Shown here: in pieces, positions 17,907 to 27,193 of the stretch | Layout: every line of letters begins with the position of its first letter | Position numbering within the stretch: position 1 is the first letter of the stretch | Source: an uncultured Oscillochloris sp. | GTDB lineage: Bacteria; Chloroflexota; Chloroflexia; Chloroflexales; Chloroflexaceae | Length of the DNA stretch: 47,203 nucleotides | NCBI GenBank assembly: GCA_903920315.1 | Contig: CAIXLU010000403.1 | Location: forward strand, 1 to 47,203 | Direction: 5' to 3' | Translations under genes and position numbers: made by a program | The notes under the pieces: model-generated | Seen by the model: the letters and a program-made list of their open reading frames with translations, nothing else | Told to the model about the DNA's origin: nothing | The model's database searches: none

Positions 17907-17927
17907 CGAATCTCTCCCTCTCCACCA
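17907..17927 (+). repeat. Partial duplicate of the tRNA-Ser 3' end
   Basis: The 21 bases from CGAATCTCTCCCTC to the final CCA match the 3' end of tRNA-Ser(GCU) (17837-17857) at 19 of 21 positions. The copy is 50 bases downstream of the complete gene and is not part of a complete tRNA. It may be an attachment-site scar or a decayed tRNA duplicate. Confidence 0.7.
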
Positions 17928-17989
17928 AAACAGAACAGGCGTCTGAGTTAGGCCGCAAGGCCGGTTTACTCAGACGCCTGTTCTGTTTT
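17927..17989. terminator. Strong hairpin closing the tRNA cluster
   Basis: 22-base arms (17927-17948 and 17968-17989; core CAGAACAGGCGTCTGAGT) pair perfectly and end in TTTT on the plus strand, and TTTT on the minus strand as well. This could end transcription from both directions. Confidence 0.75.
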
Positions 17990-18015
17990 GAAGCCAGTAC
18001 TTTTCAAACGCTCAG

Positions 18016-18121
18016 CCCTCACCCCCCAGCCCCCTCTCCCAGAACGGGAGAGGGGGGGCCGAATGCGCTCTGGTGCAGAATCGCCCCTCTCCCCCGGTGG
18101 GAGAGGGGCAGGGGGTGAGGG
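18016..18121. repeat. CCCTCACCCCC-type palindromic repeat
   Basis: CCCTCACCCCCCAGCCCCC at the left is mirrored by CAGGGGGTGAGGGG at the right, with two internal CCTCTCCC/GGGAGAGG hairpins. A second copy of the family is at 34636-34722. No coding function. Confidence 0.8.
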
Positions 18122-18183
18122 GAAAAGGTCGGCATGGAATCTGCTTATTCGTAAAGTGTTAGTTTTAGAGCGCCCTATCTGAG

Positions 18184-21100
18184 CTAGACAAATCGCTGGC
18201 GCAAGATCTTCAGATCTGCCGTGACGTTAACGCATGCTTCCTCGATCTCATAAATACGCGCCCTGGCCTCGCGGAGATCGCCTACGCGGGCCAGCGACTC
18301 GAGTTCCTCGCACTGCTTGGATAAAGCGCGGGCGCCAATGGTCGCCGCGCTCGATTTGATCGTGTGGGCGACCCGCTCGATCATCGGGGCCGTTTCTCCG
18401 GCTGCGCTCTGGAGCAACGATCCGATCTGGAGCGGCAGATCTTCCAAAAACATGTCAATGATCTCGACGACAATGCTCGGGCTACTGTCGCCAAGGCTGG
18501 CATGGAACCGCTCAAGCATGGCAGATTCGACGGCACCTGTCATCATCTCTGATACATCATCAGGTGCTATCGTTGACGCCGGGCTGCGCTCAAGGGCGGA
18601 GACGAGTTCCTCGATGCGTACCGGCTTGCTGAGGTAGCCGTTCATCCCGGCGGCCAGACACTCCTCCCGGTCGCTCTGCATGGCATTAGCGGTCATGGCG
18701 ATGATGTGCGGTTGCCGCGATTGCGGCACACCGCTCCGAATGCGTCGCGTTGTCTCAAGACCGTCCAGTTCAGGCATTTGCACGTCCATCAGCACCACAT
18801 CGTAGGGCTGGCGAGCAAGGGCATCGAGAACCTCGAGTCCGTTGGCCGCTATGTCGGTTCGATAGCCGAGCTTAGACAGGGTCTTGGTGGCGACCTTCTG
18901 GTTCACCACGTTGTCTTCCGCAAGTAGAATGCGCAAGGGGAGCCGTGTGGCCATGGTCGCATCGTAAGGTGTGTGGCGGGGGAGTATGGGCTGGGAAACC
19001 GGCTTTTCATCTTCTCCACCAAGGATGGACAGCAGTGTCTCGTAGAGTTGGGCCGCCTTAATGGGCTTGGTTAAGCTAGCGGCAAACTCGCCGTGAGCCA
19101 TGTCCTCGGCCCGACGCCCCAGCGAGGTAAGCAGCATCAACGGCAATGTACGCGATTCCTGGCGTGCGCGGATTGCCTCGGCGAGCTGCGCACCATCCAT
19201 CTCCGGCATTTGCATATCGAGGATCGCCGCATCAAACGTCGCACCCTGGGCGAGCCAGTCAAGTGCCTCGGCCCCCGAGGCACTGGCACGCACATGCATC
19301 CCCCACGACTCGGCCTGGAGCCTCAGGATACGCCGGTTTGTCTCGTTATCATCTACGACCAACAGGTGTCTCCCAACCAGTTCCGGCACAGCACCGCGCT
19401 GCTCAATCCGTGGAGGCATAGATGCGGCTCGTGTCACAATGGTGAAGTGGAAGGTGGTGCCCACACCTTCTTGGCTCTCCACCCACATGTGCCCGCCCAT
19501 CATGGCGCAGAGCCGCCAGCAGATCGCCAGGCCCAGCCCGGTGCCGCCGTACTGGCGTGTGGTTGATGCGTCCACTTGGCTGAATGCCTGAAAGAGACGA
19601 TTCATGCGGTCGGCGGGAATGCCGATCCCGGTGTCGCGCACGGAGACATGGATCTCAAACTGGTGGTCGGGCAGTCGCTTGGCGTCAATCATGACGACAA
19701 CCTCGCCGACGTGGGTGAACTTGACTGCGTTTGAGAGCAGATTCACCAGCACTTGGCGCACCCGAGTCATGTCGCCCAGCAGAGCCTGGGGCACCGTTTG
19801 CGCAATCATGTAAGCAAGGTCGAGCCGCTTCTCGGTCGCACGCACCGCAACCAGATCCAGGGCCGCCTCCAGACAGTCGCGCAGGTCGAAGGGCTGTTGT
19901 TCAAACTCGAACTTCCCCGATTCGATCTTTGAAAAATCTAGAATATCGTTGATGATTGACAGCAGCGCATCGCTGCTGTTGCGGATCGTCTCGACATACT
20001 CGCGCTGCTCAGGGCCGAGAGGGGTGTCGAGCAGTAACCCAGACATACCGATCACCGCATTCATCGGTGTGCGGATCTCGTGGCTCATGGTAGCCAAGAA
20101 ATCGGATTTGGCGCGGGTAGCCGCCTCCGCCACTTCCATGCTATCGCGTAGAGCCGCCTCCGTCCGCGATCGCTCGGCCAGTTCCTGCTGGAGCGCCGTT
20201 GTGAGTTGGATGTTGGCCAGAGCCTGGCCGACCGACCATGCTACCGCCTGGGCGAGTGACACCTCCTCCATCGTGAAGATCCGTGGGACAAACGAATCGA
20301 TGTCAATGGTGCCGACGATCTCCTCACGAATGAGCAACGGCACCAGCAGAATAGCTGCTGTGCCTCGTGTTGCATAGAGATCGGCGGTGATGGTGGCACG
20401 AACATCAGCGTGGACATCACCGATCTGGACGGGGGCACCGGTGGTGAATGCCATCTCGATCAGAGTATTGCCCGTCACGGGGATAACCTCACCGATGCCC
20501 GAGGGTCGCCCTGGCGCACAATACTCGCTCACCACCGTCAGATAGTCCCCCTTGCCATCAAGCAGCGCACATGTCGCCTGAGGCACATCGAACGCCTGGG
20601 CCAGTTCGTGGCAGACCACATCAAACACAGTGGTCATATCCTGGGCGGCGGCGGCGGCGGCGATCACCTGGTTCAGCAACAGGGTCTCACGTTCGCTGGC
20701 AGTGAGAGCCGTGATCGCGTGCTGTAGCTCGTGGATCTGGCGGCGCAACTCCATCTGCATCATCACCTGATGGCCGAGAACCTGAAGTGCGTGGAGTTGG
20801 GTCGGGCAGATCTCGTGTGGCACGTTGTCGGTCACGCAGAGCATGCCGATGGCGTAGCCCTCCGGGGTGATCAGCGGAGTGCCAGCATAAAAGCGAATAT
20901 GTGGATCATTGGTCACGAACGGATTATCAACGAATCGCGGGTCGAGTTGCGCATCGGGCACCACCAGCATCTCATGGGGATTGGTAACTCCGTGAGAGCA
21001 GAAGGCTATCTCGCGTGGTGTCTGCGTAGCAGCAACCCCCACCCGTGCCTTGAACCATTGGCGTTGCATATCAATGAGGCTGATCATTGCGCTTGGCGTG

Positions 21101-21231
21101 CCACAAATCTCGGCGGCAAGGCGAGCGATTTCGTCAAACGCCTCCTCGGGCGGGGTGTCGAGAATTTGGTACTGATCGAGCGCCGCCTGTCGTGCAGCCT
21201 CGTCAGCGATGATGGGAGGAGGTATTGCCAT
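18184..21231 (-). CDS. Hybrid sensor histidine kinase (GAF-GAF-HisKA-HATPase-REC-REC-Hpt)
   Basis: This is a 1015-residue phosphorelay kinase without membrane spans, so a cytosolic sensor. GAF1 is at about 15-165 and GAF2 at 185-345. HisKA carries [16 protein letters not shown], with the phospho-His at 384. The ATPase domain shows [20 protein letters not shown] and GGTGLGLAI. Receiver 1 has LLVVDDNE and [11 protein letters not shown]. Receiver 2 has ILLAEDN and [11 protein letters not shown]. The C-terminal Hpt has [16 protein letters not shown] 21231 is preferred, with GGAAGGG upstream, and overlaps the GGDEF gene by 29 bases, so the two are probably one operon. The Hpt could pass phosphate to the cyclase receivers. 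Ligand unknown. Confidence 0.93.
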   Translation of the reverse strand: MAIPPPIIADEAARQAALDQYQILDTPPEEAFDEIARLAAEICGTPSAMISLIDMQRQWFKARVGVAATQTPREIAFCSHGVTNPHEMLVVPDAQLDPRFVDNPFVTNDPHIRFYAGTPLITPEGYAIGMLCVTDNVPHEICPTQLHALQVLGHQVMMQMELRRQIHELQHAITALTASERETLLLNQVIAAAAAAQDMTTVFDVVCHELAQAFDVPQATCALLDGKGDYLTVVSEYCAPGRPSGIGEVIPVTGNTLIEMAFTTGAPVQIGDVHADVRATITADLYATRGTAAILLVPLLIREEIVGTIDIDSFVPRIFTMEEVSLAQAVAWSVGQALANIQLTTALQQELAERSRTEAALRDSMEVAEAATRAKSDFLATMSHEIRTPMNAVIGMSGLLLDTPLGPEQREYVETIRNSSDALLSIINDILDFSKIESGKFEFEQQPFDLRDCLEAALDLVAVRATEKRLDLAYMIAQTVPQALLGDMTRVRQVLVNLLSNAVKFTHVGEVVVMIDAKRLPDHQFEIHVSVRDTGIGIPADRMNRLFQAFSQVDASTTRQYGGTGLGLAICWRLCAMMGGHMWVESQEGVGTTFHFTIVTRAASMPPRIEQRGAVPELVGRHLLVVDDNETNRRILRLQAESWGMHVRASASGAEALDWLAQGATFDAAILDMQMPEMDGAQLAEAIRARQESRTLPLMLLTSLGRRAEDMAHGEFAASLTKPIKAAQLYETLLSILGGEDEKPVSQPILPRHTPYDATMATRLPLRILLAEDNVVNQKVATKTLSKLGYRTDIAANGLEVLDALARQPYDVVLMDVQMPELDGLETTRRIRSGVPQSRQPHIIAMTANAMQSDREECLAAGMNGYLSKPVRIEELVSALERSPASTIAPDDVSEMMTGAVESAMLERFHASLGDSSPSIVVEIIDMFLEDLPLQIGSLLQSAAGETAPMIERVAHTIKSSAATIGARALSKQCEELESLARVGDLREARARIYEIEEACVNVTADLKILRQRFV

Positions 21232-22897
21232 CACAGGACCCTTCCGATAGCATGATCCGATTTCGCCCCGCGTGCTTTGCCGTGTAGAGTGCCGCGTCAG
21301 CCGCCTCAAGAAGGACGCTCCCCTCGTGATGCCCAGGGCACATGCACGCAACCCCGCCGCTGAAGGTCACGGTCGTTTCCTTATCGTCATTGCCAAGCTG
21401 GTGGCCAATCGTCGCAAAGCGCACCCGAATACCATCAATCACATGAAACGCTGTTGGGCCGTCTGTCTGTGGCATGATAATCAGAAACTCCTCACCGCCG
21501 TAACGACCGATACTATCGCTCCTACGCAACCGCTGGTGAAGCAAGCGGGACAACCCCTTCAGCACTCGGTCGCCCGCCGCATGGCCGTAGGTATCGTTGA
21601 TGCGCTTGAAATGATCAATATCAATCATCGCAAGCGTCAGGGCGGTGCCGTAACGCTGTGCCCGCACCATCTCACGAATCACCTGCTCCTTGATTGAGAC
21701 GTGGGTCAGCAGGCCGGTCAGCCCGTCTTGACTGAGCTGGGCACGCATCGCCCGCGCTCGATGTATTCGACTTGTCACCGCCGAGACGAGCTGTGCCGCC
21801 GTGATCGGCTTAGTCAGGAAATCATCGCCGCCATGGTTGAGGGCCGCAAGCTGGTGTTCGCGATCCTGTTCCCCAGAGAGAAAGACAATGGGCAAGCTAA
21901 TGAACGCAGCCTGCTGACGGATCAACGTCGCAACCTCGGTGCCGGTACAGGTGGGCATGTACATATCGAGCAACAAGAGATCGGGCTGAAACTCGTTGAG
22001 CATCTGGATGACCTGGGTTGGATTGTTCAGCGCAACCGTAAGCATGCCGGCATCGCGGAGCATTGCCTCGTAGAGCGTACTCATCATGCGCGTGTCATCA
22101 ACAATGAGTACGCGGAACGGCTCGGGAGTAAAAGCGCCGGTGAGCGTATCGAGGACTCCCACCAGTCGATCAATGTCAACCGGCTTGGTCAGATATGCCT
22201 TGCCGCCTGCCCGCACCGCCCAGAGTCGGGCCTCAAAATCATTCCGCTGCGAGAGAAAGATAACCGGCGGATCGCCTTCGACTCGTATCGTCTCCCGCAT
22301 TCGTTGCGGATCGGCGAGGATACCCTTGGGAAGAAGAATGTCCAGCACAATGGCGACCGGTGGATGAGTGCGGGCGGCATCGGCTACGCCATTGAGTGTA
22401 GAGACAACAATGGCGTGATAGCCAAAATGTTCTAACTGAACGGTCATATGATCGGCGGCAGTGCTATCATCTTCTATAGTCAGCACGATACTCTGACGCT
22501 CCGCACGTTCGACGACAGCCGAGGGGGCGGGCAATAGACGTATGTGTGATTCGCTCTCGCTGGCGTGGACAGCAGCGATGAGAGTCGTAAACAGCGTATC
22601 AATATCTGCACGCATCTTAGGCGCGGGAGCATCGGGTGGTATCGCTTCCATGTGCATGAGGCTCTGCGCAAGCTGCTGCACCGTCGCACTTATGGTGGAG
22701 GTACCCAAAGAACTCGCCGACTCTGCTAGGGTGTGGGCATGATCTCGCAAACTCGCGAGATGATCCCACGACCATTCGCCCGCGCAGATCCTGTCCCAGC
22801 ACGCCTCAAGCTCACGCACCCGATCTCTAAGCTGCGGCATATCTCCATCGTGAACAACGTCACGTTGTTTCTGGGTCGCTGATGACGGTGTGGTCAT
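21203..22897 (-). CDS. Response regulator diguanylate cyclase (Hpt-REC-REC-GGDEF)
   Basis: This protein (564 residues) makes c-di-GMP from two GTP. An Hpt-like helix bundle with [13 protein letters not shown] (His 55) is followed by receiver 1 (about 135-250; ED 142-143, Asp 186, Lys 238) and receiver 2 (about 262-380; DD 267-268, Asp 311, Lys 363). The GGDEF domain at 390-555 has the motif DGLTGLLTH, the signature GGEEF (467-471) and an inhibitory RxxD site (458-461), so it is probably active and product-inhibited. ATG 22897 is preferred over the frame start at 23023. It is transcribed just before the hybrid kinase. Confidence 0.93.
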   Translation of the reverse strand: MTTPSSATQKQRDVVHDGDMPQLRDRVRELEACWDRICAGEWSWDHLASLRDHAHTLAESASSLGTSTISATVQQLAQSLMHMEAIPPDAPAPKMRADIDTLFTTLIAAVHASESESHIRLLPAPSAVVERAERQSIVLTIEDDSTAADHMTVQLEHFGYHAIVVSTLNGVADAARTHPPVAIVLDILLPKGILADPQRMRETIRVEGDPPVIFLSQRNDFEARLWAVRAGGKAYLTKPVDIDRLVGVLDTLTGAFTPEPFRVLIVDDTRMMSTLYEAMLRDAGMLTVALNNPTQVIQMLNEFQPDLLLLDMYMPTCTGTEVATLIRQQAAFISLPIVFLSGEQDREHQLAALNHGGDDFLTKPITAAQLVSAVTSRIHRARAMRAQLSQDGLTGLLTHVSIKEQVIREMVRAQRYGTALTLAMIDIDHFKRINDTYGHAAGDRVLKGLSRLLHQRLRRSDSIGRYGGEEFLIIMPQTDGPTAFHVIDGIRVRFATIGHQLGNDDKETTVTFSGGVACMCPGHHEGSVLLEAADAALYTAKHAGRNRIMLSEGSCDGNTSSHHR

Positions 22898-23354
22898 AGT
22901 CGCCTTAGGTTTCACGAAAGTGCGAGACGGAGTGTGACTCGCACGCGATATGCCCCGTAAGACAAGGGGACAGGGGACAAAAATCCTGCACATTGATGCA
23001 GTGCAATTATCCTGAACTGTCACGCTGGGTTGAGCCTTGTCTTAGACAAGGTTTCAGGTGCCAGGTTTCAGGTTTACAGTTCGTAGTGCAGGCTTCCAGC
23101 CTGCCGACGCGCATCTAGCGGGCTGGAAGCCCGCACTACAAACACCGCACACTGTAAAGCTGTTCTGAACCATGTCTTAGATCAAAATATTATAGCACCA
23201 GATAGGCGGAGTTGCAGATATGCCCTGGCTCATCCCATGTCGTATGCCCACGTTCATACCTGGTAACATCCCGCTCACATTGTGTGTCTGGAACTACGCC
23301 GATCAACGTGGTACAACAAGGGGAGAGAGAACGATTCTAATCAGGAGGAATCTT
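22898..23354. repeat. Gene-free region with an inverted MITE-like element
   Basis: 23042-23179 is an inverted copy of the element at 3733: AGACAAGGTTTCAGG heptads, GTTTACAGT, GTAGTGC, core GGCTTCCAGCC ... GGGCTGGAAGCCC, ACTGTAAAGC and GAACCATGTCTT. Heptad-like GGACAGGGGACA units lie at about 22969. The divergent promoters of the GGDEF gene and the lipoprotein gene must lie here, but I could not place them. Confidence 0.75.
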
Positions 23355-24473
23355 ATGCATCGTACATTTGTTTTTATCACGCTGATCATCAGCTCGCTGC
23401 TGCTGGGTGCCTGCGCCGCCCAGGTACCCACCGCCGATGAGATCGTCGCCAAGATGGAGGCCGCCCGCGCTAACACTCAGGATGTCCACGCCACGGTAGC
23501 AATCGCCTTCACATCGCCCGATAAGACAGGCACGATGGTGATCGAAGGCTGGATGCAGAAACTTCCCGATGCCGCCGATGGCAAGCCCAAGGCTCGTGTG
23601 CGGGCCGAGGTGCGCGAGGCCAGTCAGTCCGACGTGGTCGGCACACTTCTGGTGAGTGACGGCGAGCAGTTCTGGCTCTACAGCCCCGCCAAGAACACGG
23701 TTGTCACTGGCACCGCCGCCGAGATGAAGCAGCAGGCTCCCACTTCACCCACCGGCGCGACCCAGATGCTCCAGAACGTGGTGCAGAAGGGTCTGGATGC
23801 GGTTGACCTGAAGGTCCTCGGCGCAGAGCAGATGGCCGGCAAGAATACCTGGAAGGTAACGATCACGCCCAAGCCCGAGACATCGGCTAAGCTCAATTTG
23901 GCCGGGGTGATCGAGGGGACGATGTGGGTGGACGAGGCTCTGGCCCTGCCGCTGAAGCTCAGCGTGGATGCCAGTGACTTCGGCAGCGGCACGGTTGAGG
24001 TGCGGACGATTGAGCTGAACACGGGCATGAGCGCCGATCTGTTTAGCTACACGCCGCCCGCCGGTGCCGAGATTGTCAAGGCCGCCGACCTGGTTGCAAA
24101 GATGGCACCCACGGTCGCTACGCTCGATGAAGCCCGCAACAACGTCAGCTTTACTCTGCGCGAACCGAGCTACCTGCCCGCTGGCATGGCCCTGGTCGAG
24201 GTGCGCGTGGTTGGCACCGACACCGTCATCCTCAACTACAATGGTGGCAGCAGCATGAGCCTTGTGCAGAGCAGCAGCGACGTGGGCAACGACCGCGAAC
24301 CCCCGACGGGCAGCAATGTCCAGCCGGTCACTGTACACGGCCAACCGGCCACCCTGATTACCAGCGACGGCAAGGGAAGCCTGCTGCGCTGGGACGAGGG
24401 CGGGATTAAGACGGTGATTGCCGGTACGCTCAGTGGTGACGAGGCGCTGAAGGTGGCTGAGGGGCTGAAGTGA
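23355..24473 (+). CDS. LolA-like lipoprotein with C-terminal DUF4367
   Basis: This is a secreted, lipid-anchored protein of 372 residues. The signal peptide ends in the lipobox LLLGAC, so the mature protein starts at that Cys. Residues 20-240 resemble the LolA/outer-membrane lipoprotein-sorting fold (MVIEGWMQKLPDAADGKPK..., EQFWLYSPAKNTVV). The last 110 residues look like DUF4367 (FTLREPSYLPAGMALVEVRVVG, TLITSDGKGSLLRW). ATG 23355 follows an AGGAGGAATCTT ribosome site; the longer frame is not supported. Such proteins often accompany MacB-like ABC transporters, and an ABC ATPase gene follows here 114 bases later. Exact role unknown. Confidence 0.82.
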   Translation: MHRTFVFITLIISSLLLGACAAQVPTADEIVAKMEAARANTQDVHATVAIAFTSPDKTGTMVIEGWMQKLPDAADGKPKARVRAEVREASQSDVVGTLLVSDGEQFWLYSPAKNTVVTGTAAEMKQQAPTSPTGATQMLQNVVQKGLDAVDLKVLGAEQMAGKNTWKVTITPKPETSAKLNLAGVIEGTMWVDEALALPLKLSVDASDFGSGTVEVRTIELNTGMSADLFSYTPPAGAEIVKAADLVAKMAPTVATLDEARNNVSFTLREPSYLPAGMALVEVRVVGTDTVILNYNGGSSMSLVQSSSDVGNDREPPTGSNVQPVTVHGQPATLITSDGKGSLLRWDEGGIKTVIAGTLSGDEALKVAEGLK

Positions 24474-24559
24474 GAATAGCCGATAGCCGATAGCCGATAG
24501 TCGGGCATCAGCGGCCATTTTCATCGGGTGTTGTGCGAAAATCGCATGGGTGTCTGAAG
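24474..24559. repeat. Left inverted repeat of the ABC cassette with CGATAGC heptads
   Basis: ATAGCCG units repeated at 7 bases are followed by CGGGCATCAGCGGCCATTTTCATCGGGTGTTGTGCG-type sequence. The segment 24521-24537 recurs inverted at 25440-25456, and the ATAGCCG array recurs inverted at 25472-25511. A direct partial copy lies at 25296-25352. Confidence 0.75.
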
Positions 24560-24587
24560 TAGCGAATGCGGTAGAATAGCGGGTGCT

Positions 24588-25298
24588 ATGGCAGATCCAC
24601 TGATTACAACTACCGCTCTCGCCCGCAGTTACCAGATGGGTAAAACCAGCGTAGCCGCCCTACGCGGGGTAAACCTGACGGTACAGGCGGGCGAGTTTGT
24701 TGCCTTGGTCGGGCCGAGCGGCAGCGGCAAGAGTACCCTACTGCATCTGATCGGCGGACTCGTGCGCCCGAGCGCCGGTGAGGTCTGGGTACACGGGCTG
24801 GAACTGGGGCGGAGCAGCGACGCACAGTTGGTGGCCTACCGACGCGATACGCTGGGGTTCATCTTCCAGAGCTTTAACCTGCTGCCAATCAAGTCGGCCT
24901 GGGAGAATGTGGCCGTGCCGCTGATGCTGGCCGGGGTGCCGCAGGCCCAGCGCAAGGCCCGCGCCAGCGAGATCCTGGGACAGCTTGGCCTGGCCGCCCG
25001 TGCCGGACATCGGCCCTCCGAACTGAGCGGCGGTGAGCAGCAGCGTGTGGCCATCGCCCGCGCCTTATCCAATCGCCCTCGGCTGCTGCTCGCCGACGAG
25101 CCCACCGGCAACCTCGACTCGCAGACGGGCGGCGAGATCTTGGCCCTGCTCCAACGCCTCGTGCGCGAAGAGGGATTGACCATGCTGCTCGTCACCCACG
25201 ACATGGGCGTGGCTCGTTTCGCCGACCGCATCGTCCACCTGCGCGACGGGCTGGTTGAGCGGATCGAGACGACTGAGCAGGAGCTGGTGCAAAAATAG
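24588..25298 (+). CDS. ABC transporter ATP-binding protein (MacB/LolD/FtsE type)
   Basis: This is a 236-residue ATPase subunit. Walker A is GPSGSGKST, the Q-loop FIFQSFNLLP, the signature LSGGEQQRVAIARAL, Walker B LLLADEPTGNLD, and the switch His is in LLVTHD. The pattern matches the MacB/LolD/FtsE group that works with FtsX-like permeases in lipoprotein or peptide export. No permease gene is next to it, which is unusual because the two are normally adjacent. The upstream lipoprotein gene could share its function. The gene is bounded by inverted repeats, so it may have moved here alone. Confidence 0.92.
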   Translation: MADPLITTTALARSYQMGKTSVAALRGVNLTVQAGEFVALVGPSGSGKSTLLHLIGGLVRPSAGEVWVHGLELGRSSDAQLVAYRRDTLGFIFQSFNLLPIKSAWENVAVPLMLAGVPQAQRKARASEILGQLGLAARAGHRPSELSGGEQQRVAIARALSNRPRLLLADEPTGNLDSQTGGEILALLQRLVREEGLTMLLVTHDMGVARFADRIVHLRDGLVERIETTEQELVQK

Positions 25299-25530
25299 CC
25301 GATAGCCAATAGCCGATAGCCGATAGCCGGACACCAGCGGCCATTTTCATCCCTATTAGGCAGCACTCTCCGGCTAAAGCCTCGACTCCACGCAACAACT
25401 CTATGGCCGCCTTTGCTCATCAGATGTCCATGCGCGGGGCGCACAACACCCGATGAAAAAAGCCATGGATGCCCGGCTATCGGCTATCGGCTATCGGCTA
25501 TCGGCTATTTTTACGTTAGAGCCGGGGGAT
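25296..25530. repeat. Right-hand repeats of the ABC cassette
   Basis: 25296-25352 is a direct partial copy of 24474-24530 (ATAGCCG heptads plus CAGCGGCCATTTTCATC). 25370-25396 matches 13651-13677 inverted (CCGGCTAAAGCCTCGACTCC). 25422-25511 is the inverted counterpart of 24474-24559, with CGGCTAT heptads. No gene is seen. Confidence 0.75.
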
Positions 25531-27123
25531 TCATCCCCCTGGCGGGTCATCTGGTGAGGGTGATTGGTCAATCACCCGAAAGAAGATCTCCACCGCCGCC
25601 GGGTCGAGGTGACTACCGGCAAGTGACTCAAGGTGGGCGCGCACTTTCTCTACCGGCCACGCCGAACGGTAGGGCCGATCTGAACATAGGGCGTCCCAGA
25701 TATCAACCACCGCAAATAGCCGCGCCGCCATCGGGATCTCCTCGCCCCGCAGGCCACGCGGGTAGCCGCTCCCGTCCCACTTCTCGTGGTGGCAGTAGGG
25801 GATGTCGAGGGCCAGATGCAGGAACTCGATGGGTTCAAGCAGGTTGTAGGCATAAACCGGGTGCATACGCATCAATTGCCACTCGTTATCGTCCAGCTTA
25901 CCGGGCTTGAGCAGCACCGCATCGGGAACCCCCATCTTGCCGATGTCGTGCAGCAGCGCCCCCCAGCGCACATAGCCCACCTGTTCCTCGCTCATACCGA
26001 CAGCCTGTGCAAGGCGTACCGCAAGATCGGTGACGCGCTGTGAGTGGCCCCGCGTCTCCTCGTCGCGCAGATCGAGCGCGTGCGACCAGCCCTCTAGGGT
26101 GCGGTTGTAGGCATGACGCAACTCAAGGTTTGAGTGTTTGAGATCAGTGACCAGACGTGCATTCTCAATCGCCACAGCAGCGACGTTCGCCGCCATGCCG
26201 AGCATTGTGGCGTGGGCCATGCTGTAACTGCCGGTGCTAAAGCTCTGAACCTGAAGTACACCCACCACTCGCTCACGTGCAATCATTGGCACGAAGAGCA
26301 GTGACTCGGTCGTATCGCCGGGTTCACCGACAAGGAAGGCATGGTTCGCGTGTTCGTATACCTCCTCCAAGCTGCCCACAATGAAGGGCTGGCGGGTATG
26401 AATCACATTGCTCTGGAGGCCCACGCCCATCGGGGCCAGCGTCAGTGGAGGGAATTCGCTCGGATCGATCCGCTCACCGTCGAGAACCGCAAAAGTACAT
26501 GTCATCTGCTGCGTCTCGGCATCAAAGAGCGTGAAGATCGCGCCCGCAACATCGGGTAGCAGTTGCAACGCGACCTCGTACAGCAGTTCGTAGATCCGAT
26601 CTAGATCAAGGGTTTCGGCGAGGGCGCGGCCCAGCGTATTGATTGCTTCCAGGTCGGCGGCACGTGAGCGGGCGGATTCGAGCCGGATCGCGTTGATCAC
26701 GGCCTGGGTCGTCAGATCCGCCAGGATGGACAACAGTCCCCACTCAGCATCCGCGAGTCCGGACTGGCTGTCGGGGAGTACGATTCCTAATGCTCCCACA
26801 GGCTGCTCGTCGCGCCAGAGGCCAATCACTATCGCCGCAGACCCCCGTGAAGATGACACACGATGCGGTGTGGGTGATGCAGGACTGGCCGGGGGCGGGA
26901 TGAGATCGGCCACCGAGGGCAGATCACAGCCACAGGTGGCCACATAGCGAATCATGCGCCGCTGCTCGTCGTAGGCTCCGGCAACAACGCCCGTGACGCC
27001 AAGAATATGGGCGGTTTCATCACAGACAATCTGAAGCATGGCATCGGGATCATGATCGGCGTTAAGCCGCGAGATCAGACGAGCCAGGGTCATCATCTGT
27101 GAATCGATTGTTGTGTGCGCCAT
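25531..27123 (-). CDS. GAF-GAF-HD-GYP c-di-GMP phosphodiesterase, copy 1
   Basis: This cytosolic sensor-effector of 530 residues would hydrolyse c-di-GMP to GMP. Two GAF domains occupy about 10-160 and 190-330. The HD-GYP domain (about 345-520) keeps every motif: HDIGKMGVPD, KPGKLDDNEW, MHPVYAYNLL, CHHEKWDGSGYPRGLRGEEIP and FAVVDIWDALCSDRPYR, so it should be active. ATG 27123 (MAHTTIDSQMM) is fixed by comparison with the near-identical neighbour; the frame open to 27207 is not used. It is a tandem duplicate of 27194-28771, and the GAF2 ligand region is where the two differ most. Confidence 0.93.
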   Translation of the reverse strand: MAHTTIDSQMMTLARLISRLNADHDPDAMLQIVCDETAHILGVTGVVAGAYDEQRRMIRYVATCGCDLPSVADLIPPPASPASPTPHRVSSSRGSAAIVIGLWRDEQPVGALGIVLPDSQSGLADAEWGLLSILADLTTQAVINAIRLESARSRAADLEAINTLGRALAETLDLDRIYELLYEVALQLLPDVAGAIFTLFDAETQQMTCTFAVLDGERIDPSEFPPLTLAPMGVGLQSNVIHTRQPFIVGSLEEVYEHANHAFLVGEPGDTTESLLFVPMIARERVVGVLQVQSFSTGSYSMAHATMLGMAANVAAVAIENARLVTDLKHSNLELRHAYNRTLEGWSHALDLRDEETRGHSQRVTDLAVRLAQAVGMSEEQVGYVRWGALLHDIGKMGVPDAVLLKPGKLDDNEWQLMRMHPVYAYNLLEPIEFLHLALDIPYCHHEKWDGSGYPRGLRGEEIPMAARLFAVVDIWDALCSDRPYRSAWPVEKVRAHLESLAGSHLDPAAVEIFFRVIDQSPSPDDPPGG

Positions 27124-27193
27124 ACCCTCTAAGCTACCACACTGGGGCGACAGTCGTATACAAGCCGCTGGCGACTGACGTCGCGACGTACCC

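Noticed and set aside
24588-25298. Insertion sequence with the ABC gene as cargo
   Set aside because: Inverted repeats flank it, but no transposase or target-site duplication could be seen, so I call it only a repeat-bounded cassette.
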